A stretch of DNA of 64,000 nt, taken from positions 1-64,000 of the forward strand of contig SVLR01000004.1 in NCBI GenBank assembly GCA_015067785.1, read 5' to 3'. The notes under the pieces are model-generated. The model was not told the origin of the DNA, made no database searches, and saw only the letters and a list, made by a program, of their open reading frames with translations. Positions 8,951 through 18,900 of the stretch are shown here, in pieces. Source of the DNA: Oscillospiraceae bacterium (GTDB lineage: Bacteria; Bacillota; Clostridia; Oscillospirales; Oscillospiraceae). A program made the translations under genes and the position numbers. Within the stretch, counting starts at the first letter, position 1. Each line of letters starts with the position of its first letter.

Positions 8951-9727
8951 TCATATTGCTGTCTTGGCTTTCTTACGGCTAAGCATATAAAATACCCAAT
9001 AGTAGACACCGATGTAGACCAGAAATAGCGCAATTACGGAAACGGGATAAAACACTTTATGTCCGCCTACTAAGTTATACAAAATATCATAAGGCGTACC
9101 GTCACCGGACATCAGGAACATATAGTTATAGGGAATGGTCACATTGGCAATATAGGCTGCCACACAGAAACCCAGCAGAATTCCAAATGTGATGCCGATG
9201 TTCCCCTTCTTCATACTGGCAAGACCTGCAATCAGAATATACAGCGATGCAAAACCGGAAATGCAATGGGTCAGTCCGGATGCCACATTATCCAGCGACA
9301 GCACCGGGTAGGCATTATAGTTCTGTGCCGCGCCAACGGTGCCTAAAACCGCACCCAAAATGCCAAAAATGCATACAAAATCCAAGGACGCTTCCCGAAC
9401 CCTGCCCGTACTGAAGGCGGCAAGAGGGATGGCTATCAACTGAATGCTGCATAAAAACAGAGGCAGCGTCCGCAGAATCGGTTCCGCACTGCCATCCCGG
9501 TAGCACAGCATTACAATTTTAAAAAGTTCAAGACCGTCAATGAGGATCGCCGTGCCGATCAGAACACGGTTTTTCTTTTCCGGAGATGCAAGCCGATTGT
9601 GTTTTCCTAACCAAACCGCCAAAATTACCATTGCGCCCAGCAGAATCCCCGCAAACAACAAGTGCTGCCAAGAGAGGAAACCCTCTGCCGGCCGCGTATA
9701 GCCGCCGATACCGAAAAATTCTTTCAT
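8951..9727 (-). CDS. YwaF/TMEM164-type integral membrane protein
   Basis: Multi-TM protein with LPLFLCSIQLIAIPLA and NVTIPYNYMFLMSGDGTPYDILYNLVGG, typical of the YwaF family. Confidence 0.75.
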   Translation of the reverse strand: MKEFFGIGGYTRPAEGFLSWQHLLFAGILLGAMVILAVWLGKHNRLASPEKKNRVLIGTAILIDGLELFKIVMLCYRDGSAEPILRTLPLFLCSIQLIAIPLAAFSTGRVREASLDFVCIFGILGAVLGTVGAAQNYNAYPVLSLDNVASGLTHCISGFASLYILIAGLASMKKGNIGITFGILLGFCVAAYIANVTIPYNYMFLMSGDGTPYDILYNLVGGHKVFYPVSVIALFLVYIGVYYWVFYMLSRKKAKTAI

Positions 9728-9942
9728 AACGAATCCTCTTTCTCTCTTCCTGTTTATCTCTTTTTAGTACTTAACATTTTTTTAATAATATATCATAAAT
9801 TCTTAAAAAATCAATTATCATTTTCTTCCATCAGGCAAAAGAGAAATCTGAAAAAGCCGTTCTTGCGCTTACGGCTAATAATTGCAATTATCACAGCTGT
9901 ATGTTAATATATGAATAGCTTATCATTTCGGAGGTATGACCA

Positions 9943-10527
9943 ATGAAGAAACTACTGATAACCGGCTTTGATCCTTTTGGCGGTGAGACAACAAATCCCT
10001 CTTGGGACGCGGTCTGTCAGCTCCCCTCAAAAATCGGTGGATATCAGCTCACAAAGCTTCGTATTCCGGTGGTTTTCGGTAAGGCTGCGGAAGCGGTAAT
10101 GCATACTGCCTCAGAAATCCATCCTGATGCGATCCTTTGCATCGGTCAAGCCGGTGGTCGGAGCGCCATCACGCCTGAGCTTGTGGGTATTAATTTGCGC
10201 CACGCTTCCATCCCGGACAACGACGGCAATCAGCCACAGGACGAACCGATTCTTGCAGATGGCAAAACCGCTTATTTTTCCACCCTGCCCGTGCGCAAAA
10301 TAGCTGAGGCACTCAATGGGGCAGGTATTTCTGCCCAAGTATCCTACTCCGCCGGCGCTTATGTTTGCAATGATGTACTCTATACCCTGCTTGCCGCACT
10401 TGAAGGCAGCACCACCAAAGTCGGCTTCATTCACGTCCCCTACTCTGCCAGCCAGCAAAAGGCACCCGCTATGGAGCTGGCAGATATTGTAAAAGGTCTT
10501 TGCGTTGCCATTGAAAACATAGAATAA
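9943..10527 (+). CDS. pcp: Pyroglutamyl-peptidase I (pyrrolidone-carboxylate peptidase)
   Basis: LLITGFDPFGGETTNPSW; ILCIGQAGGRSAITPELVGIN; SAGAYVCNDVLYTLL; FIHVPY. Confidence 0.95.
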   Translation: MKKLLITGFDPFGGETTNPSWDAVCQLPSKIGGYQLTKLRIPVVFGKAAEAVMHTASEIHPDAILCIGQAGGRSAITPELVGINLRHASIPDNDGNQPQDEPILADGKTAYFSTLPVRKIAEALNGAGISAQVSYSAGAYVCNDVLYTLLAALEGSTTKVGFIHVPYSASQQKAPAMELADIVKGLCVAIENIE

Positions 10528-10530
10528 TCG

Positions 10531-10580
10531 ATAAAGCAACCACGGTTGGGCGGTACGCCGCTCAACCGTGGTTGCTTTAT
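10531..10580. terminator. Bidirectional terminator, 20-bp near-perfect stem
   Basis: ataaagcaaccacggttgggcggtacgccgctcaaccgtggttgctttat between convergent genes. Confidence 0.88.
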
Positions 10581-11899
10581 TTGCTTTTGGGTGGATGCTG
10601 CAGATCGTCCGTTGCCGGGTTATTCAGGACTTTTCCCTCTGCATCAAAGCGGGAGCCGTGGCAGGGGCAGTCCCAAGAGTGTTCTTCCGCATTCCAGTTT
10701 AGGGCGCAGCCGAGATGCGGACAGCGGGGTCTTGTCAGGCGCAGCAAATTGACAGCAGACTCCACACCGTTGAGAAGAAGCTGTTTATGCAGCATACTCC
10801 GGGAAGGCGAAAACAGACTTTCATAGGGGTTTTCCCGTCCGCGAATTAGATCTGTCAGCAGCTTTGCCGCCACCATAGAGGTGGTCATTCCCCATTTTTG
10901 AAAACCGGTCGCCACATATAGATCCGGTGTTTCCTTGCTGTACTGCCCGATGTAGGGCATCGTATCAAGCGTCATACAGTCCTGGGTCGCCCAGCGGGTA
11001 ACTATCTTGGCATCCGGGTAGTATTTCCTCGCCGCCGTTTCCGGCAGTGCCCAGCTAAGCCCCGCTTTCCCGGTACGGTGCCCACCACCGCCCAAAAGCA
11101 ACCACTCCCCTGCGCTGCGCAGCGACAGTCCGTTTTCCGCACAGTCCAAATACATTCCGTCTAAGGGCTCTGCATTTTCCAGCGCGATCACATAGGAGCG
11201 CTGCTGATACAGCTTCAAAAAGTAAGCACCGTGCTTATTGATCAGAGGAAAATGGGTAGCAATGATGGTCTTCTCTGCTTTGACCCTTCCGTTCGGCGTT
11301 TCCACCAGCTTATCCCCAAAGGCAAGAGCCTTTGTATTTTCATATATCTTTAGACCTTTTGCAATCCGGGCCGCCAGCTTCAGGGGATGGAATTGTCCCT
11401 GACCGCTAAATCGCAGCGCTCCGGATACCTGAAAAGGAAGCGGCAGATTTTTCTCCCAGAAATAAGGAATGCGCAGCTGTTCATAGGCTGCCATTTCCTT
11501 TTCCAACTTTTCTGTGCCGTCCGTCTCGTAAATATAATTGCTCTGAGGCGAAAAATCGCAGGGTGCCTCCTCTAAAAGTTCCCAGATGGCAGACAGCGCT
11601 TCCTCGTTTGCCCACCAGTACCCCTTTGCCTTTTCTGCGCCAAAGGTTTCCAGCAGCTTGCCGTAGATTAGACCGTGCTGGCTTGTGAGCTTGGCGGTCG
11701 TTCTGCCGCTGACCCCTTGCATGATCCGATTCTCCTCGATCAGTGTACAGTCTATCCCGGCTTTTTTCAGGCTATGGGCACACAGAAGTCCCGCAAGACC
11801 GCCACCTACGATCAGTACATCCGTGTGCAGATCGCTCCGAAGCTTGGGAAACGTAGGCATAGATACATCCTTTTGCCAAATTGCATCCATTTTCATCAC
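10577..11899 (-). CDS. FAD-dependent oxidoreductase with C-terminal Rieske [2Fe-2S] domain
   Basis: DVLIVGGGLAGLLCAHSLKKAGIDCTLIE; C-terminal CPHLGCALNWNAEEHSWDCPCHGSRFDAEGKVLNNPA. Confidence 0.9.
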   Translation of the reverse strand: MMKMDAIWQKDVSMPTFPKLRSDLHTDVLIVGGGLAGLLCAHSLKKAGIDCTLIEENRIMQGVSGRTTAKLTSQHGLIYGKLLETFGAEKAKGYWWANEEALSAIWELLEEAPCDFSPQSNYIYETDGTEKLEKEMAAYEQLRIPYFWEKNLPLPFQVSGALRFSGQGQFHPLKLAARIAKGLKIYENTKALAFGDKLVETPNGRVKAEKTIIATHFPLINKHGAYFLKLYQQRSYVIALENAEPLDGMYLDCAENGLSLRSAGEWLLLGGGGHRTGKAGLSWALPETAARKYYPDAKIVTRWATQDCMTLDTMPYIGQYSKETPDLYVATGFQKWGMTTSMVAAKLLTDLIRGRENPYESLFSPSRSMLHKQLLLNGVESAVNLLRLTRPRCPHLGCALNWNAEEHSWDCPCHGSRFDAEGKVLNNPATDDLQHPPKSK

Positions 11900-11903
11900 C
11901 TCT

Positions 11904-12160
11904 TAAGCCGAGGGGAATCGAACACCGACAGCCCCACAGCATATCTTTTGGTTTATCTTCCTTGCCTTGCGTCATCTGGCAAAAATCCAAAGCAAAACTC
12001 CTTGCTGTGGGGTGCTGCGCAGTTTTGAGATGACAGCCTTTCGTCAAGACAAGTAAAATCACGAAGGGAATATCCGTCCGATATTTTCGAGGGATTTTCC
12101 GTAGCATTGGCGGAAAGCTGCAGCGCAAAACCTGTCGGGGTTCGGCTTCCCTCGGCTTAT
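11904..12160. repeat. MITE-like element, about 256 bp with ~29-bp imperfect terminal inverted repeats
   Basis: Left end taagccgaggggaatcgaacaccgacag matches the reverse complement of the right end ctgtcggggttcggcttccctcggctta. An internal gccccacagca/tgctgtggggtgc stem is present and there is no convincing ORF. Confidence 0.7.
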
Positions 12161-12391
12161 AGTATGCACCAAAACAAAAAAGCCATCCCGGATATGCCCG
12201 TTGTTCTTAACGAAATAAACGGTGCGGCATAACGAAGAATTTTGAAAGCCTATAACATAACCTCCAATTCTTCTCTTTTCAAGCTAACATGCCGACTCCC
12301 TTACGGCCGGAGCCGTTCGCATATCTCACGGTTTTGGGGAAATCCTACTTTTCGGGTAAAATTAAAAAAGAATTATCCGGAGGTAAGTATA

Positions 12392-13234
12392 ATGGAAAGG
12401 ATCATAACAAGCAGCAATATCAGAGACTTTTGCGCTTGGCTGAAATCAGAGGAAAAAAGTAAAAATACCGTAGAAAAATATATCCGTGATGTAACGGCGT
12501 TTGTGGAGCAGCTCGATGACCGTGCAGTCACAAAAGAAACCGTGATCGCTTATAAGCAAAAGCTCATAGAGGGAAAGTATGCCGTGCGTAGCATCAATTC
12601 CATGTTAGCATCACTCAACAGCCTTTTCGCCTTTCTCGGATGGTTCGACTTAAAGGTAAAAGCCATCAAACTGCAGCGGCAGATCTACTGCCCGGAAGAA
12701 AAGGAGCTGACCAAAGCGGAGTACGCCCGCCTCGTCAATACCGCCAGACAAAAGGGCAACGGGCGATTAGATCTTTTGATACAGACCATCTGCGGCACAG
12801 GCATCCGTGTCAGTGAGCTGAAGTTCATTACGGTGGAAACGGTCAAATGCGGCGAGGCGGTGGTAACGCTGAAAGGCAAAACAAGAACGGTATTTATCGT
12901 AAAGGAATTGAAACAAAAATTGCTCCGCTATATAGCAGAGCAAAAAATAACAGCAGGAGCAATATTTATAACCCGCAGCGGTAAGCCAATGAGCCGCACA
13001 AACATTTGGCGGGAGATGAAAAGCCTTTGCGCTGAGGCAGGGGTGAATCCCAACAAAGTGTTTCCGCACAATCTGCGCCATCTGTTCGCCCGTACCTTTT
13101 ACCGTTTAGAAAAGGACATTGCCAAGCTTGCCGACATCCTCGGTCACGCAAGCATTAACACCACACGAATTTATATTATCACCACCTGTGATGAACACCG
13201 CAGAAGAATGGAAAATATGTATCTGATACTATGA
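12392..13234 (+). CDS. Tyrosine-type site-specific recombinase/integrase
   Basis: SAM-like N-domain; GTGIRVSELKFI, HNLRHLFARTF, LGHASINTTRIYI catalytic motifs; GGAGG RBS before the ATG at 12392. Confidence 0.9.
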   Translation: MERIITSSNIRDFCAWLKSEEKSKNTVEKYIRDVTAFVEQLDDRAVTKETVIAYKQKLIEGKYAVRSINSMLASLNSLFAFLGWFDLKVKAIKLQRQIYCPEEKELTKAEYARLVNTARQKGNGRLDLLIQTICGTGIRVSELKFITVETVKCGEAVVTLKGKTRTVFIVKELKQKLLRYIAEQKITAGAIFITRSGKPMSRTNIWREMKSLCAEAGVNPNKVFPHNLRHLFARTFYRLEKDIAKLADILGHASINTTRIYIITTCDEHRRRMENMYLIL

Positions 13235-13347
13235 AAAAAGCCACCAAAAACGGCGGCAATGACATAATACGGATTATGTTTCGGTATGAACGCTTTATGC
13301 GCTTATACATATTCGTCAAGAGAATCTAAAATAAGGAGGTAATAATA

Positions 13348-14685
13348 ATGACGAATAAAAAGAACACCAAGAAGGCATTGGTGATGAGCGCACTCTCCTT
13401 AGTGCTCTGCTTCTCCATGCTGATTGGCACCACCTACGCTTGGTTTACAGATAGCGTAACCAGCGGCGTAAACACCATCCAGTCTGGTACTTTAGACATC
13501 GTTCTTGAGTATTCTACCGACGGTGGTAATACTTGGGCAGATGCCGAGGGCAAAACCCTCAACTTTAAGACGGCAGACAACCGTACCACCGACATTCTTT
13601 GGGAGCCCGGTTGTACTTATGAGCTGCCCATGATCCGTGTGCGCAACAACGGCAACCTTGCTCTCAAATATGATATTGTGATCAACGGTGTCACCGGAAA
13701 TGCCAAGCTACTGGAAGCCATTGAATTCACCGCTAACGGCAATGCAATCACCAATTTCAGCGGTCATCTTGACGCCACCAATGCGGTTTCCGATTCCATT
13801 GTAATCAAGGGTCACATGAAGGAAGAAGCCGGCAACGAGTATCAGGGACTGACTCTGGAGGGTATCGGCATCACCGTTTATGCTACCCAGTATACCTATG
13901 AACAGGATAGCTTTGACGATCAGTATGATGCATTCGGTACTATTTTCGCAGCCGGAATCACTTACATCAATGAGCGTTATCAAATCAATGCTGAGCTTGC
14001 AAATGTATCCGGTGTCAAGACGCTTGCCATGAATGTTCGCGATCAGAACGGCAAATTGATTACCACCGTTACTCCTGAGGGATATCAGATTCCTGCCGAC
14101 GGTAAGATCACTGGTCTTACCATGGCGGCAGTCGTTTTGGGCGGTGATTCTTCCTCTTGGCAGAACACGCCCTTTGTTCCTTCTTTGAGTTCTATTCCCA
14201 CCACAGCGGAATTGGTGGTTAACGGTACCGTTGTCGACATTACCATCATTGGTAAGGAGCATAGCGTCAGTTGGGATGAGGTCGTTGCAGCATACGGTAA
14301 TGCCACTACCAGACCTCTTTTCGCTTCCGGTATTGTTCACATCAATGGGCGATATCAAATCTGCTCCGAAATTGATAGTATATCCGGCGTCCAAACTCTT
14401 GCTCTGAACATTTACGATCAGAACGGAAGATTGATTACCACCGTTACCCCTGAGGGATACCAGATTCCTGCCGATGGCAATATCAACGGTCTCACTATGG
14501 CTGCAGTTGTTGCAGGCGGTGATTCTTCCTCCTGGCAGAACACACCCTTTGTTCCCTCTTTGAGTTCCGTTCCCACCACAGCGGAATTGGTGGTTAACGG
14601 CGTCGTTATTGCTGTTGACGCCATTGGTACGCAGCATGGCGTTCCTTGGACAGAGGCCGTTGCAGCATACTACGCTGCCAACTAA
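13348..14685 (+). CDS. TasA/CalY-like surface protein with SipW-type signal and two ~125-aa C-terminal tandem repeats
   Basis: ALVMSALSLVLCFSMLIGTTYAWFTDSVTSGVNTIQSGTLDIVLEYS signal and N-domain; C-terminal duplicates sharing DQNGKLITTVTPEGYQIPADGKITGLTMAAVV..GGDSSSWQNTPFVPSLSS.PTTAELVVNG. Confidence 0.82.
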   Translation: MTNKKNTKKALVMSALSLVLCFSMLIGTTYAWFTDSVTSGVNTIQSGTLDIVLEYSTDGGNTWADAEGKTLNFKTADNRTTDILWEPGCTYELPMIRVRNNGNLALKYDIVINGVTGNAKLLEAIEFTANGNAITNFSGHLDATNAVSDSIVIKGHMKEEAGNEYQGLTLEGIGITVYATQYTYEQDSFDDQYDAFGTIFAAGITYINERYQINAELANVSGVKTLAMNVRDQNGKLITTVTPEGYQIPADGKITGLTMAAVVLGGDSSSWQNTPFVPSLSSIPTTAELVVNGTVVDITIIGKEHSVSWDEVVAAYGNATTRPLFASGIVHINGRYQICSEIDSISGVQTLALNIYDQNGRLITTVTPEGYQIPADGNINGLTMAAVVAGGDSSSWQNTPFVPSLSSVPTTAELVVNGVVIAVDAIGTQHGVPWTEAVAAYYAAN

Positions 14686-14749
14686 TTTCACAAATTCTAT
14701 CCGTGTAAACGCATAACAAAGTCCGACCTATCCCCTTCGGGGGATAGGC

Positions 14750-14897
14750 GGCAATCAAAGGGCACAGCCTTAGCCTTCTCCTCAAGGAGAAGGTGACCTG
14801 GCAAAGCCGGGTCGGATGAGGTGTCTTCCCCTCATCAATCTGCTCCGCAGACAGCTTCCCCCCCAAGGGGAAGCCTTGGCTATGTCTTTTGATTGCC
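14750..14897. repeat. MITE-like intergenic repeat with 20-bp TIRs
   Basis: ggcaatcaaagggcacagcc ... ggctatgtcttttgattgcc inverted repeat; internal ccttctcctcaaggagaagg and cttccccccaaggggaag hairpins. Confidence 0.7.
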
Positions 14898-14987
14898 GTA
14901 AGGTTTTTAACTTGGTAGTTTTGTTCCTGCGGCAAGGGTTTATGATCGGTCTTGTCGGCCGTTTATAAGCTCGTCATTATTACCTAT

Positions 14988-15014
14988 GGCCTCCTGCTTT
15001 CGTCGGCAGGAGGC
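14988..15014. terminator. Terminator-like hairpin ggcctcctgctttcgtcggcaggaggcc
   Basis: Strong GC stem in an intergenic region. Confidence 0.6.
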
Positions 15015-15073
15015 CAACCTCCTATATGATAAACGGTATTTATAAACCGTTTGCCCATCACATCATATATAAG

Positions 15074-15124
15074 AAAAGGGAGAGAACATTACGGAACGGA
15101 ACCGTTTTGTTCTCTCCTTCTTTT
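15074..15124. terminator. A/T-flanked hairpin aaaagggagagaac...gttctctccttctttt
   Basis: Complementary arms with an A-run on one side and a T-run on the other. Confidence 0.6.
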
Positions 15125-15242
15125 ATTGGTAGGGTTGGGCTACTGCCCGATTGTCTTTGTACGCACGAGTCAAAAAAGTCTGAAATGAAAGCCGATATAT
15201 GCGTAAAGAAGGCTCCCTCTGACAAAGGCAGATTTCCCCGTT

Positions 15243-15351
15243 AGCGGACAAAAGGGGTGTGGGCTCGACAGAGCTGCCTAATTGCCGATATTAGGCAATT
15301 AGACTGAGGGCGAGAAAAAAACAGCGATATAACCCCTGCCTTTTGTTTCGC
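15243..15351. repeat. Structured short inverted-repeat element
   Basis: Outer arms gcggacaaaaggggt / acccctgccttttgtttcgc; inner hairpin ctaattgcc-gatatta-ggcaattag within a gagctg...gactgaggg frame. Confidence 0.5.
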
Positions 15352-15366
15352 AGCATTTACCTTTGC

Positions 15367-15395
15367 TTGACGGGTTTTCAGGAATATGCTATACT
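15367..15395 (+). promoter_or_regulatory. Sigma-70-type promoter TTGACG-N17-TATACT for the NACHT/STAND operon
   Basis: Near-consensus hexamers with 17-bp spacer, about 35 bp upstream of the first ATG. Confidence 0.7.
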
Positions 15396-15430
15396 TAAAA
15401 TGTTAAAGACATAGAAAGAAGGATAATAAA

Positions 15431-15922
15431 ATGCCGAAATTTTTGCAAAATATCCCCTTTGGCGAATTTCAATGGGTCGAGATCATTTATGCCGTTGTCG
15501 GCTCCTTTGTTGGTATTTTCATTCCCTTATTTATTGAAAAAAGCAATGCCCGCCGGCAGGAAAAGGATGGCCGCAACAAGCTGCTGTCCAGTCTGAACCG
15601 GGAGCTGGATTCTATTGTGCAGCTGATCGAGGACTACCGCAAGCCGGAGCATCAGTATGAAATTTTCTCGTTTTCCACCTTTGTGTGGCAATCCATCATT
15701 GCCGCCGGCATGCTGCCGGATATGCTATCGGATAAGAGAATTCAGGGCAATTTACTTATCGAGATCTATTCCGATCTAAATCTCCTGCAGGAGCTGCACG
15801 ACGAATTCTGTCAATGCACCCAAAAAGAAGATCTGCGGATGATCTACGACAGCATCGTGCAAAAGCGCGACGAAGTATACGAGAAAATCACACACTACCG
15901 CAGCGTCGGTAATACTCGCTGA
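15431..15922 (+). CDS. Small membrane protein (one N-terminal TM plus helical cytosolic part), first gene of the NACHT operon
   Basis: TM segment IIYAVVGSFVGIFIPLFI followed by a charged helical region; 14 bp upstream of the NTPase ORF. Confidence 0.75.
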   Translation: MPKFLQNIPFGEFQWVEIIYAVVGSFVGIFIPLFIEKSNARRQEKDGRNKLLSSLNRELDSIVQLIEDYRKPEHQYEIFSFSTFVWQSIIAAGMLPDMLSDKRIQGNLLIEIYSDLNLLQELHDEFCQCTQKEDLRMIYDSIVQKRDEVYEKITHYRSVGNTR

Positions 15923-15936
15923 AGGAAGGGATCATT

Positions 15937-18900
15937 ATGTTTGGTGGCAGAAAGTTTAACCGTAATTCTGAGATCCTCCGGGATCAGGGCGATGACAAGT
16001 CCAACCTCGGCGGAACCGTTGCGTCCGTCAATGACGGTCTTTTCCAGCAAGTCAACGAGGCAGAAAATCACGCAAAGCAGATACTCAAAACCGGTCAGAG
16101 CCAATATGTGGACGGCATCAAGCAAAATGTCCTCGATATGATCCGGCTGTGGCTGCAGGAAGAAGGCAGCAGCATCTTCACCCTTTACGGAAAGATGGGC
16201 TGCGGCAAAAGCTTTTTTTCCGCCCGGCTGTATCAGGATATCAGCGCCGAGAAAGAGCTTTACGATACTGTTGCTTTTTCCAGTCAGCAGCTTTACCGCG
16301 ATACCGCCAATGTGCGTAATATGCTGCTTTCGGTGGCGCACCAGCTTTTTATCACAGTTTCCGCCTGCAGTACATATTTTGCACGTTACCCGCTCAATAG
16401 CGAGTCCATTGCCGCTTTAACAGAGGATGTCCTCGTAAAACCCTTTGAGGATATGGCTTTACAAAAGACTGTGTTTATCATCATCGACGGCTTGGATGAG
16501 TATCCCCGGGAGGACTGCGAGGTCCTTTTGGAAACGCTGGGCAGACTGCGTATGCGACTGAATCCCCGGGTAAAGATCTATTTTTCATCCCGCCCGGAAG
16601 CCTATATTATGTCAGAAATGTTCAACGACTCCGAACACTGCTCCTACCACATTGAGAAAAACGAGAAGGAGAGCCACGCAGACTGTGCCCGGTTTATTGA
16701 TGTAAAATGCCAAAAAGCAGGCATTGAGATCGATGAGACTATGAAACGCTCCCTGATTGAAAAGAGCGAATGCAGTCTTAAGTACTTAGAGTGCTTCTTC
16801 AATGATATTTCTTGCGGTGCCATCCGTGTCACTGCCGATTTTATCGACAGTCTGCCTATGGGTCTTTCCCACTATTATCGGGATCAGTTGGTACGCTATT
16901 TTGGTGACGAAAGCCTTCGTTTCTACCAAACCAAGATCGTTCCCCTGCTGGAACTGCTGTGCGTTGCCTGGCGCCCCATTACCATTGAAGATGCCAGCGA
17001 TATCTTAGGTTGTCGGGAATCGGAGATCAATTCTATTATCTCCCGCTCCGGTACCCTCCTTTGGCGCAACAACCGATATGTGATGCTTTACCAGTCGGAA
17101 TCCATCCGTGAGTTTTTGATGGACGAACGGTATTGCCCGGAAAAATACCGAATTGACAGTCAAAACGGAAACGAGCGTGTTTTGCAGCGTTTGGAAGAGA
17201 TGATGGAAAACAGCGAGGATCTGGAAAGCAATTTATATTTGTTTAGCTGCGCTGTGGATCATATTCTCGGAAAAGACCGCATTACGGGCGCAGACTGGAA
17301 CCTTTTGGTGCAGGTCATTGCCCACTATGCCCACAAATCGGATGTGGTCTTCAAGATCTCCAGAGGCATTCTCGAAAAAACGCCCCGGGAAATTACCGTT
17401 TTCCTGCGCTGCCTATATAGCAGCAGCCAGATCGAACCGCTGCTGAAGGATTGCACCGCAGTCCGTCTGATCGCTGCCGCCACCCGGGATAAGCAGGAGC
17501 AAAAGCTGCAGGCTGTGCTGGATCTGCTGGACGGACAGGAGGAGTACGACTTCATGATATCCTACGGTCGGATCCGTATGCTGCGCAGCGACTCTCGACC
17601 CGAGGAAGCGCTTTCTCTGCTGCAGCCCTACCTTACCGCCGCAAAAGATGAGGCCGTCAGTCTCCTTCGGCATATCCACTACATAGATGAAACAGGCCGT
17701 ATTTATCGTAAGCTTAAAATGGTTACTTGGGAAGAGAATACAGATCTTCATATCCAGGCTATCCAAGAATCCGAACAGCTTCTGCAAAAATTCCCCAACA
17801 GAAATACGCCTACCCATCTGTATCTGCTCAATACTCTGTCGGTCTCCTACGATCAAATTGCCCGGCTGTGTGATATGCTGGAAAGTAAGGGCGATACCGC
17901 ATTGCGTGAAGCCTGCGGTCAGAAGCTCCTTACAGTGTTGCAGCTGCCTGACTGTGACCCCAAGCAGAAGGGCTTCTTCCTGACCGCATCGGAAGCGGCT
18001 TTCCAAAAAGGGCTGAAGCTCTCCAAAACCTGCCAGCAGTACGACCCCTTCTCTGACGGTCGTATCCACAACTTGCACTATTCCTTCTACGCGCTGGGCA
18101 TCCTCTACTTCCGGAAGGACTTCCCCGGCTACAATCCGGATAAAGCGCTTCAGTATTTTGAGGACTGTCTTTCTTCCATCGAAGAGATCGCAATGCGCCC
18201 GGAATCTCATGTGCGATTTATTGATGTGGTGGTGAAGCTGTACAGCAGGCTGTGCGATATTTATACCGAGGACAGCCAGTTTGCATTGGCTAAAAAGTAT
18301 TTTGCGGAAGCCAAGCAGATGCGGGATCTGCGGTACCTGTATCATCCCAGCGCCGACTCCGACTTTTCCCGCGCCTACAGCTATGAGCAGGAGGCAGATA
18401 TCATTCTTGCGGAGCAAGGTATTGATGCCGCTGAAAGCTATTTCCTCACCGCCGCTGAGCATTATCGGGACTGCTGTCAAAAATATCCTGACCGGTTCGT
18501 CCAGCGGTCTTTGGAGGTCGTATACTACAGACTGGCAAAGAAATTTAAGGATGCAGGCAATTTAGAGAAATTCGTCTATTATTCCCGCCTTGAGCTAAAA
18601 GAAATTGAGCGGATGTACGCTCTGTTTCCCTCTAAATCGCTGCGCTGGGATTGGGGTGTTTCTCAGGAGATTCTTGCCAATACGCTGCGAAAGCTGGATC
18701 CCACAGGCACCCTCGAAGAGCGTCTGGCGCTGCAGGAGTCCGCTGTCTCTATCTTCCGGGAGCTGACTGCTACTTATCCTCAAGAACAGAAATACTTCAC
18801 TGCGCCCTTTGTGGTATACTACCGTCTGCTGCTGGATTACTGTGACGCCAAGATGTATGAAAATGCACTTGAATATTTGGATGCAGCCTTTGATCTGGGT

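Noticed and set aside
11904-11935. tRNA-like T-arm (minus strand GGTGTTCGATTCCCCTCGGC)
   Set aside because: No cloverleaf can be drawn with the flanking sequence; the motif is one TIR of the MITE-like element.
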